NCBI GenBank assembly: GCA_003599425.1 | Contig: QZKC01000019.1 | Span: 1 to 44,389, forward strand | Direction of reading: 5' to 3' | From: Nitrospiraceae bacterium | GTDB taxonomy: Bacteria > Nitrospirota > Thermodesulfovibrionia > UBA6902 | DNA length: 44,389 bases | In this document: positions 24,509-33,620 of the stretch, in pieces | Layout of the letters: each line of letters starts with the position of its first letter | Position numbering within the stretch: the stretch's first letter is position 1 | The notes under the pieces: model-generated | The model's database searches: none | The model's input: the letters and a program-made list of their open reading frames with translations, nothing else | Told to the model about the DNA's origin: nothing | Translations under genes and position numbers: made by a program

Positions 24509-24688
24509 TCAGGCGCCCTCATGGGCTTAAAGGGGAATCCAGTTAAATGCTGGAGCGGACCCGCCGCTGTAATCCCGATTTCCTTTTTCGGAATTCACAG
24601 TCTCTACTCCTGAACGCCACTTGTTACTATTACAGGGAAGGCGCGTAGAGACCGGGAGAGCCAGAAGACCTGCCTGAGCAACGCCTCA
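24509..24688 (+). ncRNA. Cobalamin (B12) riboswitch 1
   Basis: Conserved blocks in order: AAAGGGGAATCCAG, GCGGACCCGCCGCTGTAATC, CGCCACTTGTTACTATTACA, GGGAAGGCGCGTAGAGACC and the B12 box GAGCCAGAAGACCTGCCT at 24658-24675. AGGCG and CGCCT at the two ends close the basal stem. It is followed by a terminator, so it acts on transcription of btuFCD. Confidence 0.93.
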
Positions 24689-24738
24689 CAACAAGCCTTC
24701 GAGGAGAGGGGCTGTGAGGGTAAAGGTCTAACTTTTAT

Positions 24739-24776
24739 CCCCCGGCTTTCAGAATGAAGGCCGGGGTTTTTATTTT
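24739..24776 (+). terminator. Intrinsic terminator of riboswitch 1
   Basis: Stem CCCCGGC / GCCGGGG (24740-24746 with 24760-24766) followed by TTTTTATTTT. Its position between the riboswitch and btuF makes it the likely off-state when B12 is bound. Confidence 0.85.
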
Positions 24777-24852
24777 GGATTTCTATGGGAAAAAAGAGCA
24801 GGACAGCAAAGGAGCAGGATATATCAATAGTATGCATGGAGGACGTTATCCG

Positions 24853-25692
24853 ATGAAGCGATCCATTATACAGGTTCTTGTATGTTTCATTTTCATCCTG
24901 CTGATCGCAGATACTGCCAGCGCTAAATCTCCGGAGCGCATCATCTCGCTTGCTCCGAGCATAACCGAGATACTCTTTGCTGCGGGGCTTGGGGATAAAA
25001 TTGTGGGAGTCACAACATTTTGCGACCATCCTGAAGAAGCCAAGCAAAAGCCAAAGATCGGCGGCATGTCAAATCCCTCTCTCGAAGAGGTCGTATTGCT
25101 GAAGCCAGATATCGTTATCATGACGACAGATGGAAACCCAAAGGAGTTCGAGCAGAAGCTGCATTCATTGGGAATAAGGACCTATGTATTTGAGTCGCTC
25201 ACCATCCCGGAACTCCCTCAGGGACTGAAAAAAATGGGTGAGGCGCTTGAGGAGGATGAACGATTCAACTCCCTTGCCACAAAAATTGATGAGACACTGA
25301 ATGCGGTCAGGTCTCAGGGATCGGCATCGGGCAAAAAAATACTTTTCATTGTCTGGCCGGAGCCTCTGATCGTTGCAGGGAGACAGACCGCTGTTGATGA
25401 TGCCATAGGGCTGCTGGGAGGGATCAATATCGGCGCGATCGGACAGGGACGTTATCCGAAATATTCCATAGAAGAAATATTTCACCGGTCGCCGGATATC
25501 ATTTTCATAGGTAAGGGCATGGTGGAAGAGGGAGATAAAAACATGAGGGAGCTTTCGAAGGGTCTCCTTGAGAGGATAGCACATGTCTCCGCGGTGAAAA
25601 AAGGGAAAGTATTCTTTGTAGGTGATGGGCTCTACCGGCTCGGGCCGAGGGTTGTTGATGGAATACAGGAACTTGCAGGATATCTGAAATGA
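24853..25692 (+). CDS. btuF: B12-type ABC transporter periplasmic binding protein
   Basis: A 279-residue exported protein with signal peptide (SIIQVLVCFIFILLIADTASA) and the class III binding-protein domain: RIISLAPSITEILFAAGLGD, VGVTTFCDHPEEAKQKPKIG, LLKPDIVIMTTDG, then ILFIVWPEPLIVAGRQT and VFFVGDGLYRLGPRVVDGI. It captures corrinoid in the periplasm for BtuCD. ATG 24853 has a GGAGGA site; the frame extends to 24754 but that overlaps the terminator. The gene overlaps btuC by 4 nt. The riboswitch fixes the ligand as a corrinoid rather than a siderophore. Confidence 0.9.
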   Translation: MKRSIIQVLVCFIFILLIADTASAKSPERIISLAPSITEILFAAGLGDKIVGVTTFCDHPEEAKQKPKIGGMSNPSLEEVVLLKPDIVIMTTDGNPKEFEQKLHSLGIRTYVFESLTIPELPQGLKKMGEALEEDERFNSLATKIDETLNAVRSQGSASGKKILFIVWPEPLIVAGRQTAVDDAIGLLGGINIGAIGQGRYPKYSIEEIFHRSPDIIFIGKGMVEEGDKNMRELSKGLLERIAHVSAVKKGKVFFVGDGLYRLGPRVVDGIQELAGYLK

Positions 25693-26651
25693 ACTGGAAA
25701 ATCTTTCTCATAACTGTCACGGCGATTATCATTATTACGGTTGCCTTGTTTGCAGGACCGAGGCTGATAAATCCTTTTGTCATGAACGATACAGAAAAGG
25801 AGATCCTTTTGTCCATCAGACTGCCGAGGGTCATAGTCTCTATCCTCATGGGTGCGGCGCTCGGGGCCTCAGGTGCTGTGCTTCAGGGGATACTCAGAAA
25901 TCCCCTTGCAGACCCATATATCCTTGGCATATCAAGCGGCGCTTCGCTGACGGCGGCGATGGGGATAATTTCGGGAATAACGCTCTTCGGGATCGTTACG
26001 ATTCCGGTGTTCGCGTTTGCCGGCGCATTGTGCACAGGCGTTTTTGTCGGCGCAATGGGCTGGAAACGCGGAGGGTTCTGGCCCGACAGGCTTCTGCTTG
26101 CAGGGGTGGGGCTCGGTTTTCTCTTCTCATCGATACTTATGCTGATCATGAGCATTTCAAGCACTGAGGGGTTACGGCGCGCGATGCTCTGGATATTCGG
26201 CGACCTCTCCCTTGCTGACTGGTCGGTCATACCGTATGGATCCCTGTTCATAGCAGCAGGACTTAGCATTTCCATGCTCCGCGCAAAGTCGCTCAACGCG
26301 CTGATCCTCGGTGATGAGCTTTCGCACAGCCTTGGTTTTTCCCCGCGTAAAGAGAGGTTCATCCTTTTTTTATGTGTCAGCCTCATGACCGCGGCCTCTG
26401 TTTCACTGGGCGGGATGATCGGCTTTATTGGTCTTCTTATCCCTCACATGGCAAGATTCGTGACCGGTTCTGACAACCGGATACTAATCCCCGTGTCCGC
26501 CATCGGCGGCGGAGCTATTTTATGCATTGCTGACCTTATCGGGAAGTCTGTGCTGTCTCCGACCGAATTGCCGGCCGGAATTATCACGGCGATAATCGGC
26601 GCCCCGTACTTTCTCTATCTTCTCAGGAGGAAAGATGTCCTCAGCAACTGA
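25689..26651 (+). CDS. btuC: B12-type ABC transporter permease
   Basis: A 320-residue FecCD-family permease with about nine to ten membrane helices. Family landmarks: [72 protein letters not shown]-type [10 protein letters not shown] and [21 protein letters not shown]. The GFIGLLIPH segment is the coupling region to the ATPase. It overlaps btuF by 4 nt and btuD by 17 nt. Confidence 0.92.
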   Translation: MNWKIFLITVTAIIIITVALFAGPRLINPFVMNDTEKEILLSIRLPRVIVSILMGAALGASGAVLQGILRNPLADPYILGISSGASLTAAMGIISGITLFGIVTIPVFAFAGALCTGVFVGAMGWKRGGFWPDRLLLAGVGLGFLFSSILMLIMSISSTEGLRRAMLWIFGDLSLADWSVIPYGSLFIAAGLSISMLRAKSLNALILGDELSHSLGFSPRKERFILFLCVSLMTAASVSLGGMIGFIGLLIPHMARFVTGSDNRILIPVSAIGGGAILCIADLIGKSVLSPTELPAGIITAIIGAPYFLYLLRRKDVLSN

Positions 26652-27399
26652 AAACACCATACTCGAATTCAGGGATGTCTGCTTTTCATACGACAATAGC
26701 AGGGTTCTCATTGATCAAATAAACCTATCAGTATCGAACGGAGAATTTATCGGGCTGCTCGGGGCAAACGGTTCAGGGAAATCTACCATTCTCAAGCTTG
26801 CAAGCGGAATTTTGAAACAGGCACGCGGCATCATATATCTCTGGGGAAAGCCGGTGCATTCATACAGGAACAGGGACAGGGCGAAGCTTCTCAGCTATCT
26901 TCCCCAGGTCCTTGATATCAGTATCCCTTTCACTGTGAGAGAGGTCGTCAGCATGGGATTATATCCATACGACATTATGCCGCCATTGAGCACTGATGAA
27001 GCGCTTGAGATGGTAGGTCTTTCGGTAAAGGCAGATTCCGTCATTACAAACCTGAGCGGCGGTGAAAGGAGGAGGGTCTACATTGCCATGACACTTCTGC
27101 AGGGCGCGGGCCTTGTGCTCCTTGACGAGCCCCTTGCTAACCTGGACATCAGATATCAGATGGAACTTCTCAGGCTGTTAAAAGAGCTGCGGGCCAAAAG
27201 GGGAATAACAACGATCATGGCCCTCCATGACATCAATATCGCGCTGCAGTTTGACAGGCTGATGGTCATTAAAGAGGGGAAGATCATCGGGACAGGAACT
27301 TCGGATGAGATCGTACAACAGGACTTGCTGAAAAAGGCATTTGACATTGATATAGAAATAAAGAGAGAAGAAACAGGAGGAGTATACATTAAATATTAA
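26635..27399 (+). CDS. btuD: B12-type ABC transporter ATPase
   Basis: A 254-residue ABC ATPase: Walker A GANGSGKST, Q-loop in LSYLPQV, signature LSGGERRRV, Walker B GLVLLDEPLANLD and the H-loop in MALHDIN. It powers BtuC. ATG 26635 follows AGGAGGAAAG, itself inside the end of btuC. The stop lies only a few bases before the second cobalamin riboswitch. Confidence 0.92.
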   Translation: MSSATENTILEFRDVCFSYDNSRVLIDQINLSVSNGEFIGLLGANGSGKSTILKLASGILKQARGIIYLWGKPVHSYRNRDRAKLLSYLPQVLDISIPFTVREVVSMGLYPYDIMPPLSTDEALEMVGLSVKADSVITNLSGGERRRVYIAMTLLQGAGLVLLDEPLANLDIRYQMELLRLLKELRAKRGITTIMALHDINIALQFDRLMVIKEGKIIGTGTSDEIVQQDLLKKAFDIDIEIKREETGGVYIKY

Positions 27400-27401
27400 C
27401 C

Positions 27402-27566
27402 ATCAGGTATCGCAGGGGAAGCCTGTGAGAATCAGGAACTGCCCCGCAACTGTAATGGGAACGAAAATCCAGAGGCATTCAGCCTTTAAAGCCACTGTAC
27501 CGGCACACCGGAACGGGAAGGCGGGTGAGTAGACAGCCCTCAGTCAGGAGACCCTGAATACCTGAG
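27402..27566 (+). ncRNA. Cobalamin (B12) riboswitch 2
   Basis: Classic blocks: GGTATCGCAGGGGAA, CAGGAACTGCCCCGCAACTGTAATGGG, AAAGCCACTG, CGGGAAGGCGGGTGAGTAGA and B12 box CAGTCAGGAGACCCTGAAT; CAGGTAT (27404-27410) and ATACCTG (27558-27564) close the basal stem. It begins 3 nt after the btuD stop. No U-tract terminator follows; a GAGGAGG ribosome site with a possible CCTC partner at 27616 suggests translational control. Confidence 0.95.
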
Positions 27567-27591
27567 TAAGACTATAGCCCTTCGAGGGAAG

Positions 27592-27623
27592 AGGAGGCAC
27601 CGATGAGAAATAACACCTCATGA
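27592..27623 (+). other. Orphan ribosome site and six-codon frame after riboswitch 2
   Basis: GAGGAGG followed by ATG at 27603 and the frame MRNNTS then stop (27603-27623). This is where the start of a riboswitch-controlled gene would be expected; the repeat element begins here and btuB starts 300 nt later. It may be the relict start of the controlled gene. Confidence 0.5.
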
Positions 27624-27835
27624 TGATTGAAATATGGAACCTTATCACAATGGGTAACACAAAGATAAGGCTGGCGAAGGTTTCTATACGACACCGTTAA
27701 GAACGAGCTATGAGTTTGGAGTTTAGAATTTGAAAAAAATTAAGACAGAACAGCGCAAAGGAAAAATGTAAGAGGCTTTGTGTCGATTATAGAAATCTTG
27801 AGACGGACTTATCTTTGTGAGAAAAAAGTCACTTG
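27610..27835 (+). repeat. Interspersed inverted-arm repeat, copy E (both arms)
   Basis: Left arm ACAAAGATAAGGCTGG...TTTCTATACGACACC (27659-27697) and right arm TGTCGATTATAGAAATC...GGACTTATCTTTGTGAG (27780-27822); the ends ACAAAGATAAG / CTTATCTTTGT are exact complements. It lies between riboswitch 2 and btuB. Confidence 0.85.
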
Positions 27836-27899
27836 CTAAAACAAACCTGTGAACAATTCAATAGAGAAACTGAAACCATTCCTACGGAGGAAAACCGAC

Positions 27900-29894
27900 A
27901 TGTATATAATTTTATTGACACTTTTGTTCATATTCACATCAATACCGATAACCTTTGCGGAAGATCAACCCGTGAAACTTGGGCAGATCGTGGTCACAGC
28001 AACACGATATGGCGAGGAGTTGTCGTCTGTTCCATCGAACATAACAGTTATCTCAGGGGATGACATAACTCGCTCAACGGCCCAGAATATTCCAGATATT
28101 CTGAGGTCTGAGGCCGGGGTCCTTGTCAATGATATAGGAGGTAACCGTCGTAATATGACAGTGGACATCAGGGGATTTGGTGAGACTGCCGGTTCAAATA
28201 CATTGGTGCTTGTCGATGGCAGACGGGTAAACCAGCCTGACCTGAGTGGAACAGACTGGTCGCAGATCCCCCTGGATCGTGTAGCCCGGATCGAGATAAT
28301 ACGCAGCGGCAGGGGGAGTATTCTTTACGGTGACAATGCTGCAGGCGGAGTAATAAATATCATCACAAAGGAAGAGAATAAACTGAAGGCCGGAGGCGCT
28401 CTTGCTGCGGGAAGCTATGATACCTACAAGGGGAATGCCTATTTCTCAAACAGCACAAAGGCCCTTTCCTATTCTTTGAACGGCAGTTATCTTCAGTCTG
28501 ATGGATACAGGGACAACAGTGACACGAATGCAAAAGACCTTGGACTGAATCTCAGTTATTATCCGAATAATACTCTGAGGATTAATTTCAGCAGCGGGTA
28601 TCATAAGGATAATACGGGACTTCCGGGCGGGCTCAAGGACAGTGATTTTACAGCAGGAAAGTCAAGGACAGACACGGTCAACCCGAGGGACTTCGCAGAG
28701 GTCGAGGATTATTATTTCAAGGGAGGACCGGAAGTCTATTTCCTCAATGACAGCCTTGCCAAGATAGACTTTTCATACAGAAGGCGAGCTTCTCTTTCAT
28801 TCTCATCGTTCACCGGAGGGAATTTTACCGGAGATACTGAGATCAGGACAATAGCTGTCTCACCTCAGGCGCTTTTGAAGAACGCTTTCGGGAACGTGAA
28901 AAACACCCTGACCTTTGGAGCAGACATCCAGGATGCGAAAGAGGAGATCGAGAACAACTCATCCTTTTCAGGCATTCAGGCAGTGACACTCGAAAAAGAA
29001 AGCGTCGGCTATTACGTCCATGATGAAGTGCGGATGACTGATGCCTTTGCCATTTCAGGCGGCTACAGGCATGACCGGGCAGATTTTGATTTTCGTAGCA
29101 ATTTGCCTGCTCTCCCCGGTTCACCTGACCACACAGACATGGACGAGGATGTTCTCACAGCCGGACTTAATTATGCGTATTACGGAAAGTCGTATGCATA
29201 TCTGAGCTATTCCCAAAGTTTCAGATACCCTGTGCTTGATGAGCTTTTCAATTTTATCACCAATACGATCGATACTACATTGATGCCGCAGCGGTCTGAG
29301 AATTACGAGATCGGGCTGAGACACTATTTCACCGAAACATTTTACGGCCATGTGAATTTCTTCAGAATAGATACAGACAGAGAGATAGTGTACGATCCGG
29401 GAATAGGGTTCTTCGGTGCCAATAATAATCTCAAGGGTGGTACCCGGAGAGACGGAGTCGAGTTGTCGATCAGTGTGCAGCCGCTGAACTGGCTGCAGGT
29501 GAGCGGGGATTATACCTACACTGATGCGCGGCTAAAGGGCGGAAAGTATGATGGAAGCGCTTTCCCTAATGTCCCCCATAACAGGGCTTCGGTAACAGCA
29601 TCTGCTGATCTTGGAAAAGGCATCAGTGTAGTGCTGAACGGTGTTTTTGTGGGTGAACGGCCGTTTATCAGCGACTTTGACAATGAATTCCGCAATCAGG
29701 AGGATTACACTGTTATCAATGGCAAGATCAAATACAGATGGAAATATCTCACAGCGTATCTTGACGTCAACAATATTTTCGATGAAGAATATTCTGAATT
29801 CGGGACGCTCAGCCTTTTCAGCTTTCCTGTAGAAAAGGCATTTTACCCGTCACCGGGAAGGAATTTCCTCGCAGGGTTGGCGATTGATTTCTGA
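27900..29894 (+). CDS. btuB: TonB-dependent outer-membrane cobalamin receptor
   Basis: A 664-residue receptor: signal peptide (MYIILLTLLFIFTSIPITFA), a TonB box-like VKLGQIVVTATRY directly after it, a plug domain (about 40-150: SVPSNITVISGDDI, LRSEAGVLVNDIGG, RRVNQPDLSGTDWSQIPLDR, RGSILYGDNAAGGVINIITK) and a 22-strand-type barrel ending YPSPGRNFLAGLAIDF with a C-terminal aromatic. Position after a B12 riboswitch and before tonB and cob genes identifies the ligand as a corrinoid. ATG 27900 is chosen for its ACGGAGG site and signal peptide, not the frame start at 27849. It is 330 nt from the riboswitch because of a repeat element. Confidence 0.9.
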   Translation: MYIILLTLLFIFTSIPITFAEDQPVKLGQIVVTATRYGEELSSVPSNITVISGDDITRSTAQNIPDILRSEAGVLVNDIGGNRRNMTVDIRGFGETAGSNTLVLVDGRRVNQPDLSGTDWSQIPLDRVARIEIIRSGRGSILYGDNAAGGVINIITKEENKLKAGGALAAGSYDTYKGNAYFSNSTKALSYSLNGSYLQSDGYRDNSDTNAKDLGLNLSYYPNNTLRINFSSGYHKDNTGLPGGLKDSDFTAGKSRTDTVNPRDFAEVEDYYFKGGPEVYFLNDSLAKIDFSYRRRASLSFSSFTGGNFTGDTEIRTIAVSPQALLKNAFGNVKNTLTFGADIQDAKEEIENNSSFSGIQAVTLEKESVGYYVHDEVRMTDAFAISGGYRHDRADFDFRSNLPALPGSPDHTDMDEDVLTAGLNYAYYGKSYAYLSYSQSFRYPVLDELFNFITNTIDTTLMPQRSENYEIGLRHYFTETFYGHVNFFRIDTDREIVYDPGIGFFGANNNLKGGTRRDGVELSISVQPLNWLQVSGDYTYTDARLKGGKYDGSAFPNVPHNRASVTASADLGKGISVVLNGVFVGERPFISDFDNEFRNQEDYTVINGKIKYRWKYLTAYLDVNNIFDEEYSEFGTLSLFSFPVEKAFYPSPGRNFLAGLAIDF

Positions 29895-29899
29895 ATGGT

Positions 29900-30649
29900 A
29901 TGAGGGACGCAGGCGGCATAGATGACATACGGTCAACGGTGTTTTTATCGTGCATACTGCATGCGTGTTTTTTTGCTGCTGTGGTTGTCAGCTCTTCATA
30001 TATCATGAAGAGCAGAATGATCATGCCTGGCGATAACATCCTGTTTGTTCACCTGAGCGAGGATAAGATCAGTCAGCAGAAAAAAGATGCGATGATCACG
30101 GACAAACATGTGACTGGGAATGCTGTTCCTGCAAAAAAAGAGATTCATACGGCAGGGAAAGCGCAGGAGGACGAAGTTCATCCTGATGCTTCGGCAAAGG
30201 TGACAAAGGGGAACACCGAAAGGGCTGATTCTCTAATTGCCAGCGGCCCGCAGGCCACAGGTCCGACTCAGGATATTGCTGAAACGGGATTGTCACTGGT
30301 TACAGACCCCGAAGGAACCGAAAGGGCCATTGGCGTATCACAGGAAAAAGTTCCCCCTGCAGGAACCGCAGGCGGGGTTCTGTCACCAGATATCCTGATG
30401 CTCATCGGAGGAGCCATAGAAAAAGCAAAGACGTATCCGCCTATTGCAAGAAAACGGGGAATGGAAGGCACCGTGTTTGTGAGTTTCAAAATAGGGAGTG
30501 ACGGGATTCCCCACGACCTTATTGTATTAAAAAGCTCAGGGTTTGAGGTCCTTGACACAGCGACACTTGACGCAATTAAAAGGGCGGCTCCCTATCCGAA
30601 TATTCAGAGCCGCGTCGAGGTGCCGGTAGCGTACAGGTTAAAGGAATGA
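29900..30649 (+). CDS. tonB: TonB-family energy-coupling protein
   Basis: A 249-residue protein with one N-terminal membrane helix (TVFLSCILHACFFAAVVVSSS), a long charged and Ala/Pro/Lys-rich periplasmic linker (about 50-160) and a C-terminal TonB domain (about 165-249: YPPIARKRGMEGTVFVSFKI, LKSSGFEVLDTATLDAIKRA, VEVPVAYRLKE). It transmits inner-membrane proton-motive energy to the TonB box of outer-membrane receptors. It starts 5 nt after btuB, so it probably serves that receptor. exbB and exbD are not in the window. Confidence 0.88.
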   Translation: MRDAGGIDDIRSTVFLSCILHACFFAAVVVSSSYIMKSRMIMPGDNILFVHLSEDKISQQKKDAMITDKHVTGNAVPAKKEIHTAGKAQEDEVHPDASAKVTKGNTERADSLIASGPQATGPTQDIAETGLSLVTDPEGTERAIGVSQEKVPPAGTAGGVLSPDILMLIGGAIEKAKTYPPIARKRGMEGTVFVSFKIGSDGIPHDLIVLKSSGFEVLDTATLDAIKRAAPYPNIQSRVEVPVAYRLKE

Positions 30650-30654
30650 TCACA

Positions 30655-30745
30655 AAACAGCGATCAGCAATCAGCTTTCAGCTATCAGAAAGAACAGGGA
30701 AGAGTATGTATGAGCTGTCCGCTGATAGCTTACAGCTCACCGCTT
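30655..30745. repeat. Dispersed palindrome of the CAGCTATCAG type
   Basis: CAGCGATCAGCAATCAGC and GCTGATAGCTTACAGCTC arms face each other, as at 23129-23205. A terminal fragment of the inverted-arm repeat (TTTGCCTTTGTACCTTGCAT, then TGGAATGGAGTTCATC) follows at 30765-30803. Confidence 0.7.
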
Positions 30746-30803
30746 TATTCAGGAATCCATCGCCAGCTTTGCCTTTGTACCTTGCATTGGAATGGAGTTC
30801 ATC

Positions 30804-31376
30804 ATGAGTGTTCAGATCTTTTTCATCACAGGCGGGGCACGGAGCGGGAAGAGCTCATTTGCCATGAGCGAGGCCGGAAAAGTCAAAGGGCGGAAAGCGT
30901 ACATTGCAACTGCACAGGCGCTTGATGAGGAAATGCACGACCGTATTCTGAGGCACAGGCAGCAAAGGAGTGCGGAGTGGGATACATACGAGGAACCGCT
31001 TCAGGTGACAGATGTTCTTGAAAAGATAATGACTGCACACGATGTGGTACTCCTGGACTGCCTGACACTCTGGTTATCGAATTTAATGATAAGAGAACCG
31101 GATTCAGGGCGCATAAGACCAACAGTAGATGAGTATTTGTCAGAATTTGTAGCCATGCTGCAGCAGTTAAAAGGCTTGTCACACGATACCCGTCATGCGT
31201 CACGGCTTTTCATCGTTTCAAATGAGGTCGGAATGGGGATCGTACCGGAGAATGAACTGGCAAGGAAGTTTCGTGATCATGCCGGGATACTGAATCAGAA
31301 GATCGCAGCTATAGCGGATGAGGTTTATCTGGTAACAGCCGGGATACCGGTGAAAATAAAAGAGCGAAAGCAATAA
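30804..31376 (+). CDS. cobU: Adenosylcobinamide kinase / adenosylcobinamide-phosphate guanylyltransferase
   Basis: A 190-residue CobU/CobP: P-loop [43 protein letters not shown] (with the histidine that takes GMP), [15 protein letters not shown], then [20 protein letters not shown] and [19 protein letters not shown]. It phosphorylates adenosylcobinamide and transfers GMP to give AdoCbi-GDP for CobS. ATG 30804 is preferred; its GGAG ribosome site lies in the end of a repeat element. ATG 30792 is the alternative start. Confidence 0.95.
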   Translation: MSVQIFFITGGARSGKSSFAMSEAGKVKGRKAYIATAQALDEEMHDRILRHRQQRSAEWDTYEEPLQVTDVLEKIMTAHDVVLLDCLTLWLSNLMIREPDSGRIRPTVDEYLSEFVAMLQQLKGLSHDTRHASRLFIVSNEVGMGIVPENELARKFRDHAGILNQKIAAIADEVYLVTAGIPVKIKERKQ

Positions 31377-31381
31377 CCCAA

Positions 31382-31453
31382 TCTGTCATTCCCGACTTGA
31401 TCGGGAATCCAGTTCTTTAAAATTTCTGGATACCCGCTTTCGCGGGTATGACT
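31382..31453. repeat. Palindromic repeat of the cattcCCGACTTGATCGGGAATcc type
   Basis: CATTCCCGACTTGATCGGG...ATCC and GGATACCCGCTTTCGCGGGTA flank a short spacer; related to 14043-14121 and 19138-19232. It fills the gap between cobU and cobT. Confidence 0.85.
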
Positions 31454-31470
31454 ACAACAGAGGAGAATTT

Positions 31471-32538
31471 ATGCAATTAAACGCAATACTATCAAATATT
31501 AATAACGTCAACGGCAAGTTCATCGAACAGGCTCAGAGGCGTCTTGATAACCTGACGAAACCGCAGGGAAGCCTTGGAAGACTTGAGGAATTTGCACGTC
31601 AGCTTGTATCGATCACCGAAAAGCCGATGCCTGCACTCGATAAAAAGGTTGTCTTCACTTTCGCGGGAGACCACGGAGTAGCGGATGAGGGTGTCTCAGC
31701 GTATCCAAAGGTCGTGACGCAGCAGATGGTCCTGAATTTTTTAAGCGGAGGCGCAGGGATCAATGTCCTTGCACGGCATGCCGGTGCAGATGTTGTGGTG
31801 GTGGATATCGGAGTTGATGGTGATTTCGGCAATGCAGGGGAAAGCCGCAACACACCTCTGCAAATAAGGAAGATCGTCAGAGGCACGAAGAACATGAGGC
31901 AGGAACCTGCAATGACACGGGATGAAGCTCTGAGATGTATAGATGTCGGTATTGAGCTGGCACACGAATACGCAAAGAAAGGGTATGCAATGTTCGGGAC
32001 CGGCGATATGGGGATTGCGAATACAACACCTTCAAGCGCGATTGCTTCGGTGCTGACCGGGAAGCCGGTTGAGGAAGTTACGGGCAGGGGAACGGGTATT
32101 AACGATGAAACATGGAAACATAAAGTGCAGGTCATAAAGGACGCGATCTCATTCAACAGGCCTGATCCTTCTGACGCCCTGGATGTCCTTTCAAAGGTCG
32201 GCGGAGCAGAGATAGGCGGCATTGCGGGGCTTATGATCGGAGCAGCTGCAAACAGGGTCCCGGTTATCGTTGATGGTTTTATTTCAACTGCGGGCGCTCT
32301 CATTGCGTATTCAATAGAGCCGAAGACAAAAGACTATATGTTTGCAGCACATATGTCACAGGAGGTCGGACATCGGGCAATGCTTGAGAAGATAGGATTG
32401 AGGCCGGTCCTGGATCTTGACCTCAGGCTCGGAGAAGGCACAGGCGCAGCGCTTGCAATGCTCATCATAGAAGCCGGCCTGAAGATATACAAAGAGATGG
32501 CGACGTTCGGAGAGGCGGGGGTCTCAGAGAAGGCTTAA
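31471..32538 (+). CDS. cobT: Nicotinate-nucleotide:dimethylbenzimidazole phosphoribosyltransferase
   Basis: A 355-residue CobT of normal length with [85 protein letters not shown] and the catalytic-glutamate region [16 protein letters not shown]. It makes alpha-ribazole phosphate, the lower-ligand nucleotide of cobalamin, from a benzimidazole base and nicotinate mononucleotide. An AGAGGAG site precedes the ATG. It sits between cobU and cobS, which use its product. Confidence 0.96.
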   Translation: MQLNAILSNINNVNGKFIEQAQRRLDNLTKPQGSLGRLEEFARQLVSITEKPMPALDKKVVFTFAGDHGVADEGVSAYPKVVTQQMVLNFLSGGAGINVLARHAGADVVVVDIGVDGDFGNAGESRNTPLQIRKIVRGTKNMRQEPAMTRDEALRCIDVGIELAHEYAKKGYAMFGTGDMGIANTTPSSAIASVLTGKPVEEVTGRGTGINDETWKHKVQVIKDAISFNRPDPSDALDVLSKVGGAEIGGIAGLMIGAAANRVPVIVDGFISTAGALIAYSIEPKTKDYMFAAHMSQEVGHRAMLEKIGLRPVLDLDLRLGEGTGAALAMLIIEAGLKIYKEMATFGEAGVSEKA

Positions 32539-32565
32539 CTGGATGGATTATGTTATTAATTTTCA

Positions 32566-32805
32566 GACATCTTAAATTTCATTTAGCATCTTTAAATGCT
32601 CAAAGGGCAGCCTGCTACGGGATTTCCATAATCGACAAAAGGCATTTTACATATCTGCTTCAGGGCATTTTCGTATCCTTTACAGGGAAAAACGCTTTTG
32701 CCGATAAAGTTTTTTTTGAAAAGGTGTCGTATGGAAATTCTTCCGCAGACTTCCCTTTGTGCTTGTCACCGTGTGCCTTTTATTTGGATGGAGTTTGATA
32801 TGAAT
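32566..32805 (-). repeat. Interspersed inverted-arm repeat, copy G (both arms)
   Basis: Reversed copy: GGGATTTCCATAATCGACAAAAGG at 32618 and GGTGTCGTATGGAAATTCTTC at 32722, ending TTTGGATGGAGTTTGATATGAA. It occupies almost the whole 284-nt gap between cobT and cobS. Confidence 0.85.
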
Positions 32806-32826
32806 AATCCTGATTCAGAGTTATGA
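32800..32826 (+). other. Eight-codon leader frame coupled to cobS
   Basis: ATG at 32800 behind a GGAG site from the repeat end; frame MNNPDSEL, whose TGA overlaps the cobS ATG (ATGA). cobS lacks a good ribosome site of its own, so this may feed ribosomes to it. Confidence 0.4.
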
Positions 32827-33620
32827 AAAGAATATTGCTTGCATTCCAGTTTTTAACGATCATTCCGTTCGGGAATGCCGGAAAGGTTTCCGAGCGGGAA
32901 ATGGGCGGGGCAACCGCTTTTTTCCCCCTGGTGGGTTTTGTTGAGGGGATGATCTATATACTGCTCGCATCGCTTTTTCTGAAGGCGTTCCCCAGCGATC
33001 TTACCAACGGGCTCCTCATATTTGCCATGATATTTCTCAATGGAGGTCTCCACATGGACGGGCTATCTGACACGTTTGACGCCCTCGCCTCAAGAGGAGA
33101 CAGGGAGAAAAAGCTCGCCATCATGAAGGAAGGCACGGTGGGGCCTACCGGAGTCGTGGCGATAGTGCTCGTCATCTTACTGAAATATCTGCTGCTGAAC
33201 GCGGTCTTTTTCCATTCATCGCTCAGGAGCTTTTTTGTGACGCTCATTCTTGTGCCGGTGCTGTCCCGATGGGCCATGGTCCCGGCGATTTACCATTGCC
33301 GTTCAGTGCGGCAGGACGGACTGGGAAAGGTTTTCATTGAACATACCGGGGTGAAGGAAATGATCTCATCAACTGTCCTCGCGCTCATTCTGTGTGTGGC
33401 AGGAGTGTTCGCGCTTTGCAGCGGGAACAGATGCCAGTTGATGTCCGAATTGCATCTCTTCATCATCCTGCCTCTGTTATATGTGTTCGGTCTTTCATCA
33501 GTATGGTTTTTCAAAAAACATTTCGACGGTATGACCGGAGATTCGTTCGGCACGGTCCATGAAACAGCAACGCTGCTGGTATTAATAATAAGGGTTATAT
33601 GGTCACAACAGTATTTCTGA
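32823..33620 (+). CDS. cobS: Adenosylcobinamide-GDP ribazoletransferase (cobalamin synthase)
   Basis: A 265-residue integral membrane protein with about six to seven helices. Conserved CobS sections: RILLAFQFLTIIPFG, GGATAFFPLVGFVEG, LNGGLHMDGLSDTFDALASR, REKKLAIMKEGTVGPTGVVA and GMTGDSFGTVHE. The aspartates of HMDGLSDTFD bind metal in the family. It joins AdoCbi-GDP and alpha-ribazole (phosphate) at the inner membrane. It overlaps cobC by 22 nt. Confidence 0.95.
   Translation: MKRILLAFQFLTIIPFGNAGKVSEREMGGATAFFPLVGFVEGMIYILLASLFLKAFPSDLTNGLLIFAMIFLNGGLHMDGLSDTFDALASRGDREKKLAIMKEGTVGPTGVVAIVLVILLKYLLLNAVFFHSSLRSFFVTLILVPVLSRWAMVPAIYHCRSVRQDGLGKVFIEHTGVKEMISSTVLALILCVAGVFALCSGNRCQLMSELHLFIILPLLYVFGLSSVWFFKKHFDGMTGDSFGTVHETATLLVLIIRVIWSQQYF

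Noticed and set aside
24754-24852. Upstream extension of btuF
   Set aside because: The longer frame starts inside the riboswitch terminator stem; ATG 24853 has a ribosome site and begins a proper signal peptide.
24509-27399. btuFCD as a siderophore (Fec-type) transporter
   Set aside because: The protein families are close, but the upstream B12 riboswitch and adjoining cob genes indicate corrinoid uptake.
31599-32303. 234-codon minus-strand frame
   Set aside because: Antisense to cobT; rich in Ser, Pro and Thr as expected from a complementary-strand shadow.
32690-32712. GCCGATAAAG as a possible sigma-28 -10 box
   Set aside because: No TAAA-type -35 element at the right distance; it is part of the interspersed repeat.
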